A DNA stretch of 64,000 nucleotides, taken from assembly GCF_900105455.1 (NCBI RefSeq), contig NZ_FNSF01000007.1, positions 62,001-126,000 of the forward strand, written 5' to 3'. Below, in pieces: positions 8,516 through 15,581 of the stretch. Below the pieces are notes generated by a model, which was not told where the DNA came from, did no database searches, and saw nothing but the letters and a program-made list of their open reading frames with translations. A program made the translations under genes and the position numbers. This DNA is from Tenacibaculum sp. MAR_2009_124. GTDB lineage: Bacteria; Bacteroidota; Bacteroidia; Flavobacteriales; Flavobacteriaceae. The stretch's first letter is position 1, and each line of letters starts with the position of its first letter.

Positions 8516-9663
8516 TGCTAGCAAAACATACGTTAGCAGGAGTGTTGAATTTAGAAGAAAATCATTTAAAAGAACTATCTAGAAGTAGTTGGCATGAAAG
8601 AACGCTGCATGCGATAAGAAAATGCCGTACCAAAGCGCTAGGAGGACATTTAGATTGGTGTAAATCATGTGATAAACTGCATCTACAATTCAATTCTTGT
8701 CGCAATAGACATTGCCCTACTTGTCAAGGTCATAAACAACAGCAATGGATTGAAGGTAGATCTAGAGAGTTATTGCCAGTTCCTTATTTTCATGTCGTTT
8801 TTACCTTGCCCGATAATTTAAACTCAGTGGCACTTCAATATCCGAAAGAGCTATATAAAATACTGTTTGATAGTGCTTGGAAAACCTTGGTTGCTTTTGG
8901 AAATAATCCCAAGGATCTAGGCGCTAAAATTGGAATGATTGCTGTGTTACATACTTGGGGACAAAATTTAAGCTTACATCCTCATTTACACTGTATTGTT
9001 CCTAAAGGAGGAATAACAAAGGCAGGGTATTGGAAAGAAGGGAAAAACAAGGATGATTTCTTATTCAGTATAAAGGCCTTAAGTGTAAAGTTTAGAGGTG
9101 TTTTTGTTGCTGAATTAAGAAAAACAATTCCAAACTTACCACAATCACTCTATGACAAATTATTTAAACACAAATGGGTTATCTATGCAAAACCTCCTTT
9201 TGGTAACCCAAAAAACGTACTAGAATATCTAGGAAGATACACACATAAGATAGCTATTAGTAATCATCGAATACAGGCTATTGATAAACAAAAAGGCACC
9301 GTTACTTTTCGTGTTAAGAACTACAAGAAAGGTGGTCAAGTAAGTAATTTAACTTTAAAAACCAAAGAGTTTATACGTCGTTTTCAACAACATATTTTAC
9401 CTAAAGGATTTACTAGAATTAGGCATTATGGTATTTTAAGTAGCAGTTGGAAAAAAGAAAAATTACCTCGTTTACAAATGCTATTAGCAGATAAAGAGAA
9501 AGACTGTATTGATGTTATTATTACGAAAGAGAAAAGTGTACATCGCTGTTGCCCGATTTGTAAAAAGCCAGGTCTAGTCACATTAATAATTTTTGATAGT
9601 AGAGGCCCTCCTAAAAACTATAAAGAACTGGTTATTAGTAAAGTTAAAAAACACATATTATAA
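8515..9663 (+). CDS. IS91-family transposase (copy 2)
   Basis: This 382-residue transposase has the same zinc cluster (Cys49-Cys70), HPHLH motif (155-159) and YLGRY two-tyrosine motif (238-242) as the copy at 4545. The only residue difference I see is Gly for Ser in FDSRGPP near the C-terminus. It is intact and probably functional. Confidence 0.92.
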   Translation: MLAKHTLAGVLNLEENHLKELSRSSWHERTLHAIRKCRTKALGGHLDWCKSCDKLHLQFNSCRNRHCPTCQGHKQQQWIEGRSRELLPVPYFHVVFTLPDNLNSVALQYPKELYKILFDSAWKTLVAFGNNPKDLGAKIGMIAVLHTWGQNLSLHPHLHCIVPKGGITKAGYWKEGKNKDDFLFSIKALSVKFRGVFVAELRKTIPNLPQSLYDKLFKHKWVIYAKPPFGNPKNVLEYLGRYTHKIAISNHRIQAIDKQKGTVTFRVKNYKKGGQVSNLTLKTKEFIRRFQQHILPKGFTRIRHYGILSSSWKKEKLPRLQMLLADKEKDCIDVIITKEKSVHRCCPICKKPGLVTLIIFDSRGPPKNYKELVISKVKKHIL

Positions 9664-9945
9664 AATTATCTTCAAAAAAGAGGACTGGACCACTAATGCT
9701 TAGATCTGAGATTTTTACCTAAAAAAGCGATTACAAAAAGAATAATAAGTGCTGAAAATAAAAATCAAGGCTATGAAATCCGAAAACCAAGAGAATAATC
9801 GCTGAAAAACCACTAAACAAATTACTAAAATTAAACTGAATTGATCGTTTTCCCCCTTATGGAATACGGATCAGTCAACAGGGCATATAGCGTTAGCCTA
9901 TCGGCACGCCATATGCTTAGTTATTGTAACACGTTTTTTATTCTT

Positions 9946-10236
9946 TTATGATACTACAATTAAGTCAATTATAAGTCCAAAAACAAATAATCCAATTAAT
10001 AGAAAATATCCATTTTTGATTTTCCTTTTCTTTAAAAATACTGACAAGCCAATTAAAGCTCCTATTAAACCCATTAAAATAAAAAGAACGAGTGTCCAAT
10101 TCGGATACATAAAGTAAAATAGAATATCTGTGTAATGATATTGATATAATAATTCCCCAAAATGCAATACCCAAAATAAAGAGACTATTACTTGAATTAT
10201 TCCGTTTATAGATGTGCTGTTAAGTAATTTATTCAT
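9946..10236 (-). CDS. Small membrane protein, cassette-borne
   Basis: This 96-residue protein has three predicted transmembrane segments (about 10-30, 38-62 with the LVLFILMGLIGALIGLSVFL stretch, and 75-94). No family is recognised. It overlaps the upstream DUF5063-like gene by 8 bp, so the two are co-translated and form a two-gene cassette. It might be a partner or an immunity/anchor protein for its neighbour, which is inference only. Confidence 0.7.
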   Translation of the reverse strand: MNKLLNSTSINGIIQVIVSLFWVLHFGELLYQYHYTDILFYFMYPNWTLVLFILMGLIGALIGLSVFLKKRKIKNGYFLLIGLFVFGLIIDLIVVS

Positions 10237-10685
10237 CCCGTTCTTTCAGTCGCTTTAATAAATCTACCAAATGTTGTTCAGAATGAGTTCTCATTAAAAG
10301 TTCAAAATGCCAAAGAGCATCATTTTTGCTTGTATTTTCCATTCTCCACTTCACAGTCAACAAATCCTTTATTATATCACTTAAATCATCTAATTCGTCT
10401 CCACAACCAGTTTCAATATTCGGTTCCATTTTGTTTGAATCCAAAACCATACTATACCAATCGAAGTCAGGGAAATTAGATTTAACATTTTCCTTTATTT
10501 TATTGTAATCTAAATCTGATTCTTCATCATAATCTTTTTCGTCAAATTCAAATTCCACATTTAGAAATTCAGAGTAGATTTCGACTAACAGTTTTTTTTA
10601 GAACATCAATTTTGTCATTCAGTTCCACTTTTGGATTGATTCCAAATTCCGTGATTTTGTCTATTAATTCTCTTAATTTATTCAA
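10229..10685 (-). CDS. DUF5063-like protein, frameshifted at an A8 run
   Basis: The intact downstream part (10229-10558, 109 residues) contains FPDFDWYSMVL, DELDDLSDIIKDLLTVKWRMENTS and DALWHFELLMRTHSEQHL, which match my memory of DUF5063 proteins. Upstream the reading continues in another frame (LNKLRELIDKITEFGINPKV...). The two join at the A8 run (plus strand T8, 10592-10599) if one A is removed, giving VLKKLLVEIYSEFLNVEFEF. A TTG at 10685 could start it. So this is either a pseudogene, a recoded gene or a homopolymer error. It lies in one cassette with the 9946-10236 gene. Confidence 0.65.
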
Positions 10686-10706
10686 TGTTTCTTGATTTGG
10701 TCAAAA

Positions 10707-10846
10707 TGTGTTATAACGGTTTTGTATATGAAAAGTAGCGGATTTTAATCACTAACTTTTTCGGATTCTAACAGACCTTTAATTTATTCATATTATTTAA
10801 ATTAAGCGATTAAACCGCTATTTTTTATATACCGTGTTATATAGCG
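10707..10846 (-). repeat. attC-like site 7 (long type)
   Basis: The arms TATAACGGTTTTGTATATGA...AGTAGCGG and CCGCTATTTTTTATATACCGTGTTATA are inverted complements. The core is AAC 10715-10717 to GTT 10836-10838. The tail GTTATATAGC (10836-10845) matches GCTATATAAAAC (11318-11329) across the 10848-11306 gene, except for two extra A. Confidence 0.75.
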
Positions 10847-10847
10847 T

Positions 10848-11306
10848 TTAATCTTCTCCAACGAAAACTGTTACAATTATTTTTTTGAAATCTGTTATTA
10901 ATACCCCTAAATCAAAAGTATGATTTGTAATAGAATTCCATCCAGCTGATCCTTTCCAAAGATCTGAAGATGTGTTTGATAAACAAACAGTGTCAAGTGC
11001 AGAGAACATATCTAAAATTCTTGAAGTATATCTCCTAGCGTTTTCTTTAGTGTCATTTTCACATGAAGTATAAGCTAAATCATATCTAAACCCATTCTCA
11101 AGAAGGAATTCCGCTTTTTTATAAGAAATCGCTCCCCAATTTTCTTTATTTTTTATTAGTTCATTTTTATTTGAAATATCAGTCAAAACTTCAAGTATAT
11201 AATTGAGTCCTTTTTCTTTATTGTCATGTGAAAAAACATCAATTTCAAAGTATAACCAAGCTGTCCCTGGAGCATCTAAATCAACTATTTTGTATTTGTA
11301 ATTCAT
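10848..11306 (-). CDS. Hypothetical cytoplasmic protein, cassette-borne
   Basis: The 152-residue product has no signal peptide or membrane segment and belongs to no family I recognise. It begins MNYKYKIVDLDAPGTAWLYF and has a patterned alpha/beta composition. The C-terminal part (SDLWKGSAGWNSITNHTF) is Trp-rich. It is the single gene of its cassette, in the common orientation, with the stop 10 bp from GTT (10836). Confidence 0.7.
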   Translation of the reverse strand: MNYKYKIVDLDAPGTAWLYFEIDVFSHDNKEKGLNYILEVLTDISNKNELIKNKENWGAISYKKAEFLLENGFRYDLAYTSCENDTKENARRYTSRILDMFSALDTVCLSNTSSDLWKGSAGWNSITNHTFDLGVLITDFKKIIVTVFVGED

Positions 11307-11317
11307 TTTTGGGTAAT

Positions 11318-11456
11318 GCTATATAAAACGTATTTGTATATGAAAAGTAGTAGAATAAAATGTTGTACTTTTCAATTTAAATACAAAAATAACAGAAAAG
11401 AACGAACTTTAATTTTAGCTCTAAACTGCTATTTTTTATATACGCTGTTATAAGCC
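11318..11456 (-). repeat. attC-like site 8 (long type)
   Basis: It is homologous to site 7 (AACGTATTTGTATATGAAAAGTAGTA... and ...CTGCTATTTTTTATATACGCTGTTATAAG). The tail GTTATAAGCC (11447-11456) is a perfect 10-bp complement of GGCTTATAAC at 12476-12485. Confidence 0.75.
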
Positions 11457-11463
11457 GTTACGC

Positions 11464-12432
11464 TTAGTTCTTATCTTTTATTAATTTTTGAACTAAAGAC
11501 TTTAATTCATCAATCTCCTTTTGTTGATTCTCTATTTTATAATTCTGTTCATCAAACTTCTTTTCTTGAGTTTTCAATTTTTTCTCTTGTACAATCGTAT
11601 ACAAAGTTAACTCCTCTATTTTTTGTAACAGTTTAGAGTTCATTTCACCTAAAAAGAAACCATTCTTTTCTATTTCCTCAGCACTTGGAATGTCTTTCAA
11701 GTGTCCTTTTTCTTTGATATGGCTTTCTACCTCTTTTAAAGTCGGTAAATTATAATTATCATAAAAGACAAAATCCGGCCAATTAGGGTAAATTGCAACC
11801 TTTACTTCGTTTGCTGCTATTTTTCCATTTACTCCTAGCTCAAAACCTTTTGTGTCATTTGTTTTTATTCCCACATTCCCTGTTCCTCTAGAAATACTTA
11901 TTGAATTATTATCATTGCTAACATCATTACTACTTACGTTATTAACTCCAATATTCAATACATTTTTCGAGCCATCATAATTTATAAATGCACCTTGTAA
12001 TCTACTTTCTGTAAATCTTAAATATCTAGAGGTATTAAGACCATAGATACGCAAATTACCTTCTTGAATTTGGAGCTTATCAATTGGTCCTGTAGTTCCG
12101 ATTCCTACATTACCTGTTCCTCTAGAAATACTTATTGAATTGTTATCATTGCTAGCATCATTACTACTCACGTTATTAACTCCAATATTTAATACATTTT
12201 TCGAGCCATCATAATTTATAAATGCACCTTGTAATCTACTTTCTGTAAATCTTAAATATCTAGAGGTATTTAAACCATAGATACGTAAATTACCTTCCTG
12301 AATTTGGAGCTTATCAATTGGTGTTAATGTTCCAATACCAACATTTCCATCATTTGGGAGAGTATTTTGTGCCTTAACTTTCAAACTCAATCCCATCATA
12401 GCAATGACAGCAATTTTAATTGTTTTTTTCAT
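11464..12432 (-). CDS. Tail-fibre-like secreted protein with internal repeat and coiled coil
   Basis: The 322-residue product has a signal peptide (residues 1-21). Two nearly identical 78-residue repeats follow, each with NVGIGT...PIDKLQIQEGNLRIYGL and a Ser/Asn-rich end (DNA period 234 bp, for example 11879 versus 12113). The next section (LPTLKEVESHIKEKGHLKDIP) is the conserved end of many Bacteroidetes tail-fibre/S74-related surface proteins. A long C-terminal coiled coil follows (about 265-322). It resembles trimeric adhesive fibres. No Ser-Lys autoprotease dyad was identified. It is cassette-borne with perfect 10-bp tails. Confidence 0.75.
   Translation of the reverse strand: MKKTIKIAVIAMMGLSLKVKAQNTLPNDGNVGIGTLTPIDKLQIQEGNLRIYGLNTSRYLRFTESRLQGAFINYDGSKNVLNIGVNNVSSNDASNDNNSISISRGTGNVGIGTTGPIDKLQIQEGNLRIYGLNTSRYLRFTESRLQGAFINYDGSKNVLNIGVNNVSSNDVSNDNNSISISRGTGNVGIKTNDTKGFELGVNGKIAANEVKVAIYPNWPDFVFYDNYNLPTLKEVESHIKEKGHLKDIPSAEEIEKNGFFLGEMNSKLLQKIEELTLYTIVQEKKLKTQEKKFDEQNYKIENQQKEIDELKSLVQKLIKDKN
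11879..12345. repeat. Tandem 234-bp direct repeat inside the fibre gene
   Basis: Two adjacent units of about 234 bp (from 11879 and 12113) differ by only a few bases and encode the two 78-residue repeats. The high identity suggests recent duplication. Confidence 0.8.
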
Positions 12433-12475
12433 AATAATTTAAATTTATAATTGTTTTTAATTTGTTTTCTTTTAT

Positions 12476-12533
12476 GGCTTATAACTTTTCCTATATGCGC
12501 CGTTTTAATGGCGTATATGGGGTGTTGTTTTTA
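12476..12533 (-). repeat. attC-like site 9 (short type) of cassette X2
   Basis: The core runs from AAC 12483-12485 to GTT 12524-12526 with stem ATATGCGCC / GGCGTATAT and loop GTTTTAAT. It is a close relative of the sites at 6938 and 13889, with small differences after AAC. Confidence 0.75.
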
Positions 12534-12917
12534 GTTTTTTATATAATAGTAAATGTACAATTTATAAAATACGTAGTCTGTCAGTCGCTACTTTAAAATC
12601 TCTCCAATTTTCATTTTATTTTTTTATTATAAACTTTATCAACCACTGACTGATAAGGTTCTGTTATAAAAAAAGGTTCCTTAAAACTTAATCAATATTA
12701 GTTCAATTGTTTAAAATATAGGTGGTTATCTTGAGTAAAACTTGACAATGTCAAATTTTTCCGATAACTTAGTCAAACTGTTTTACGTTACCAACGTTCT
12801 GATAGTGAAACTCTCAACGATGTCAATCGTACAGTTTGAGACGAAACTTCCAAAGAAATTTTAACAAACCCAAAATGAATATTTGGTATCCAAAAGGCTG
12901 AGCATATTAAATACAAC
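12486..12917 (-). repeat. ORF-less cassette X2 (432 bp)
   Basis: This is a diverged copy of X1/X3. It lacks about 35 bp near the right end and has a degenerate left arm of the 43-nt palindrome (12721-12770). The second inverted repeat (TCAAACTGT / ACAGTTTGA) is kept. It lies directly upstream, in gene direction, of the fibre gene. Confidence 0.65.
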
Positions 12918-13043
12918 GTATTTGTATAAGATTAGTTGCTGTTTTTTCACCAAATTTAAGTCAAAGTTAATATTTTTTGGTTTCAGCGAATTCTTTCTAA
13001 AATAATCGGAAATTAGCAATTAATTTTATACTGTGTTATACAC
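12912..13043 (-). repeat. attC-like site 10 (long type)
   Basis: The arms TACAACGTATTTGTATAAGATTAGTTGC and GCAATTAATTTTATACTGTGTT pair. The core is AAC 12915-12917 to GTT 13035-13037. The tail GTTATACAC (13035-13043) is the exact complement of GTGTATAAC (13883-13891). The lgt stop codon (13026-13028) lies inside this site. Confidence 0.75.
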
Positions 13044-13856
13044 TGAGCGTTTTTTCATTAATATTAAAATCAGCCCAACAATAACGAAAGGTATACTCAA
13101 AATTTGCCCCATGTTGATTACCATCTCACTTTCGAAATCAACTTGATTTTCCTTAAAAAATTCAATGATAAATCTTGCAGAAAATACAAATACTAAAAGT
13201 AAACCAAAAATTAGTCCTTTAGATTTGTTATTAGTCATTTTTCTGTAAACAAACATTAAAATTCCGAATGTTAAAAGATAAGCAAACGCTTCATATAGTT
13301 GAGTAGGATGTCTCGGTATTAAATCATCTCTTTGAAAAATTACTCCCCAATTTCCATTTGTTGGTTTTCCATAAATTTCAGAGTTCATAAAATTTCCAAG
13401 TCTAATGAAAACTGCTACTATTGGTGTTACAATTGCAATTTTATCCAAAATCCATAAGTAGTTCTTTTTGTACCTTTTACAGTACATTCCAATTGCTATT
13501 AAAGTTCCAATTCCTCCTCCGTGACTTGCTAATCCTTGAAATCCTATAAATTGGTAAGATTCTCCAATTTTTTTAATTGGCAGAAAAATTTCAAGTGGAT
13601 TTGAAAAATAGTATGATGGGTCATAAAATAAACAATGCCCTAATCTAGCTCCTAAAACTATTCCAACAAAAACATAAAGAAATAATTTTTCTAAATTTTC
13701 AATTGGGATATTTTCTTTAATGTAAATGTTTTTAGCCACGTAATACGCTAAAAAAATTCCAGTTGCAAAAAACAAACCATAATATTTTAAAGGAAAAGTG
13801 TCAAAAATCCAATAAATTGTTGGGTCTAGATTCCAATTTATAATTCTGTCGTTCAT
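13026..13856 (-). CDS. lgt: Prolipoprotein diacylglyceryl transferase, cassette-borne
   Basis: Lgt transfers a diacylglyceryl group from phosphatidylglycerol to the lipobox cysteine of prolipoproteins in the inner membrane. The 276-residue protein has about seven transmembrane segments and the family signatures GARLGHCLFYDP (about 68-79), SHGGGIG (about 110-116), RLGNFMNSEIYG (about 152-163) and RHPTQLYE (about 182-189), so it looks functional. It is unusual as a cassette: an lgt sits between matching tails GTTATACAC (13035) and GTGTATAAC (13883), and its C-terminus reads into the attC-like site. It may be an additional copy. Many of the cassette products are lipoproteins. Confidence 0.92.
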   Translation of the reverse strand: MNDRIINWNLDPTIYWIFDTFPLKYYGLFFATGIFLAYYVAKNIYIKENIPIENLEKLFLYVFVGIVLGARLGHCLFYDPSYYFSNPLEIFLPIKKIGESYQFIGFQGLASHGGGIGTLIAIGMYCKRYKKNYLWILDKIAIVTPIVAVFIRLGNFMNSEIYGKPTNGNWGVIFQRDDLIPRHPTQLYEAFAYLLTFGILMFVYRKMTNNKSKGLIFGLLLVFVFSARFIIEFFKENQVDFESEMVINMGQILSIPFVIVGLILILMKKRSVYNTV

Positions 13857-13882
13857 TAGTTTTCGTGATTTTTTTTAGCCTT

Positions 13883-13940
13883 GTGTATAACGTATCCTAT
13901 ATGCGCCGTTTTAATGGCGTATATGGGGTGTTGTTTTTAG
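13883..13940 (-). repeat. attC-like site 11 (short type) of cassette X3
   Basis: The core runs from AAC 13889-13891 to GTT 13930-13932 with stem ATATGCGCC / GGCGTATAT and loop GTTTTAAT. It is identical to the X1 site. Confidence 0.75.
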
Positions 13941-14360
13941 TATTTTATACAATAGTAAATATACAATTTATAAAATACGTAGTCTGTCAGTCGCTACTTT
14001 AAAACCTTTCCAATTTTCATTTTATTTTTTTATTATAAACTTTATCAACCACTGACTGATAAGGTTCTGTTATAAAAAAAGGTCCCTTAAAATTTAACTA
14101 ATATTGTAGCAATTATTTATAATACAGTAAGTTATCGGAAAAACTTGACATTGTCAAATTTTTCCGATAACTTCGTCAAACTGTTTTACGTTACCAACGT
14201 TTTGATAGTGAAACTCTCAACGATGTCAATCGTACAGTTTGAGACGAAACTTCATTAAAGTCTCTTTCCTTAGTATTTTAAAAATTGCCCTTAGAAAGAA
14301 ATTTTAACAAACCCAAAATGAATATTCGGTATCCAAAAGGCTGAGCATATTAAATACAAC
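13892..14360 (-). repeat. ORF-less cassette X3 (469 bp), first in the array
   Basis: By eye it is identical to X1 (6941-7409), including the 43-nt palindrome (14130-14172). It is the cassette next to the recombinase, the position where new cassettes enter in classical integrons. It has no significant ORF. Confidence 0.7.
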
Positions 14361-14420
14361 TGGTTATATCCAGACAAATATAATCTTTATCAAGTTTATT
14401 TCACCTGATAACTGGAACTT
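14355..14420 (-). promoter_or_regulatory. Candidate attI-like primary insertion site
   Basis: The array ends with ...AAATACAAC at 14352-14360 and unique sequence follows up to the recombinase stop. In this 60-bp segment AACTGG occurs twice (14358 and 14411) and CTGG-TTATAT-CCAG forms a short dyad. It would be the site where the first cassette joins, by analogy with attI. It lies at the 3' end of the recombinase gene rather than at its 5' side. Confidence 0.45.
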
Positions 14421-15530
14421 TTAGGTCTTGTTATTGGGATTTAGTTTTTTCTTTAATGCGAGATCTAGAGGGTTTGAAATAGATAAAAGATCCGTTTTTT
14501 TTACATGCGTGTAAATCATGGTGGTTTCGGGTCTCGAATGCCCTAATAATGTCTGAATATAACGTATGCCAACACCATTTTCTAGCATATGTGTGGCATA
14601 ACTATGTCTGAGGGTATGGGGTGTAACATTTTTTTTAATGCCTGCTAATTTTGAACTTCTTTTCAGAACTTTTCTTATACTATCGGCACTATACTTTTCA
14701 CCAGCAATTCCTTCGATAAAATAGAACTCTGGGGAATAAGTAACAATATAGTTTCTTAGTAAAGGGATAATACTATCTGCCAAGCCTACGTATCTGTCCT
14801 TTCTTCCTTTGCTCATTTTGATATGAACTTGTTTCCTGTCAATATTAATATTTTCTAATTTCAAAGAGAGTAATTCACTTATTCGTAAACCACAAGAATA
14901 TAAAAAAGCTATTGCTGTTCTGTGTTTGAGGTTTTTTGTTACAGCTAAAATGTTTAGAATTTCATTTTGTGATAACACTGATGGGAGTTTTCTGGAAACT
15001 TTTGGTCTTGTTAATTTAAGGGTATTGATTTTTGAGTGAGGATAGTAAAGAATCAATTGTTTTACAGCACTTATAAATTGTCGTTGTGAGCTAATGGAGT
15101 AATTTTTTTTGATAAAGGAATTTTCAATATATAATTCCACGTCTCTATGTGTATAATCTTTAGGATTTTTATTTTTGTAATAGGAGACAAGATCCGCAAT
15201 AAACATGGTATACACGTTAACGGTACTGTCGCTATACCTCTTGCCTCTTAAATATTTGTAATATCCATTTAAAAAAGCCCTTTCCGTAGTTGAGAAAAAT
15301 CGTCTTTTAATATTATTTATAATTGGGTAATTTCCTTCAAACTTGTTAAGTATTTTAGAAAGGTTTTCTTTAGTGTAAATCAAATACCAGCATTTTAAAG
15401 AGTTACTCCATAAGGCGCCTAATTCATGTTTAACAATTTCCTTTATTTTAGTACTGTATTTAAATTTGATAAGTATCCTTTCTGTTTCCTTGTGCTTCTT
15501 TTTCGATAAGGTGATAACATGATTTTCCAT
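14421..15530 (-). CDS. Tyrosine recombinase next to the cassette array
   Basis: This 369-residue tyrosine recombinase has an N-terminal extension of about 70 residues with LWSNSLKCWYLIY, an arrangement common in flavobacterial integrases. A SAM-like core-binding domain (about 80-165) follows, then the catalytic domain with Arg216 (GLRISEL), Lys243 region, His305/Arg308 (HTLRHSYATHML), His331 and nucleophile Tyr340 (TTMIYTHV). The segment between the first Arg and HxxR is short and lacks the extra helix that marks IntI integrases, so it is XerC/D-like rather than a classical integron integrase. It reads in the same direction as all cassettes and its stop is 60 bp from the first one, which makes it the likely enzyme of the array. 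Its start is 52 bp from an inserted IS (15582-17226), which may have altered its promoter. Confidence 0.88.
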   Translation of the reverse strand: MENHVITLSKKKHKETERILIKFKYSTKIKEIVKHELGALWSNSLKCWYLIYTKENLSKILNKFEGNYPIINNIKRRFFSTTERAFLNGYYKYLRGKRYSDSTVNVYTMFIADLVSYYKNKNPKDYTHRDVELYIENSFIKKNYSISSQRQFISAVKQLILYYPHSKINTLKLTRPKVSRKLPSVLSQNEILNILAVTKNLKHRTAIAFLYSCGLRISELLSLKLENINIDRKQVHIKMSKGRKDRYVGLADSIIPLLRNYIVTYSPEFYFIEGIAGEKYSADSIRKVLKRSSKLAGIKKNVTPHTLRHSYATHMLENGVGIRYIQTLLGHSRPETTMIYTHVKKTDLLSISNPLDLALKKKLNPNNKT

Positions 15531-15581
15531 AGTATTTAAATCTTCAATAGCTTTTTTCTTGTCTTATAAAGTTAACATTTA

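Larger units (their letters stand above)
7531..9925 (+). mobile_element. IS91-like element with tyrosine recombinase, copy 2
   Basis: This has the same 2395-bp length as 3561-5955, the same orientation, and the same insertion point relative to an attC-like GTT. I noticed one substitution (A to G at 9605). Such identity indicates very recent transposition or gene conversion. The hairpin inside the right end is at about 9883-9916. Confidence 0.85.

Noticed and set aside
14421..15530. Classical IntI integron integrase
   Set aside because: The insertion between the first catalytic Arg and HxxR that defines IntI is missing, so it is called XerC/D-like.
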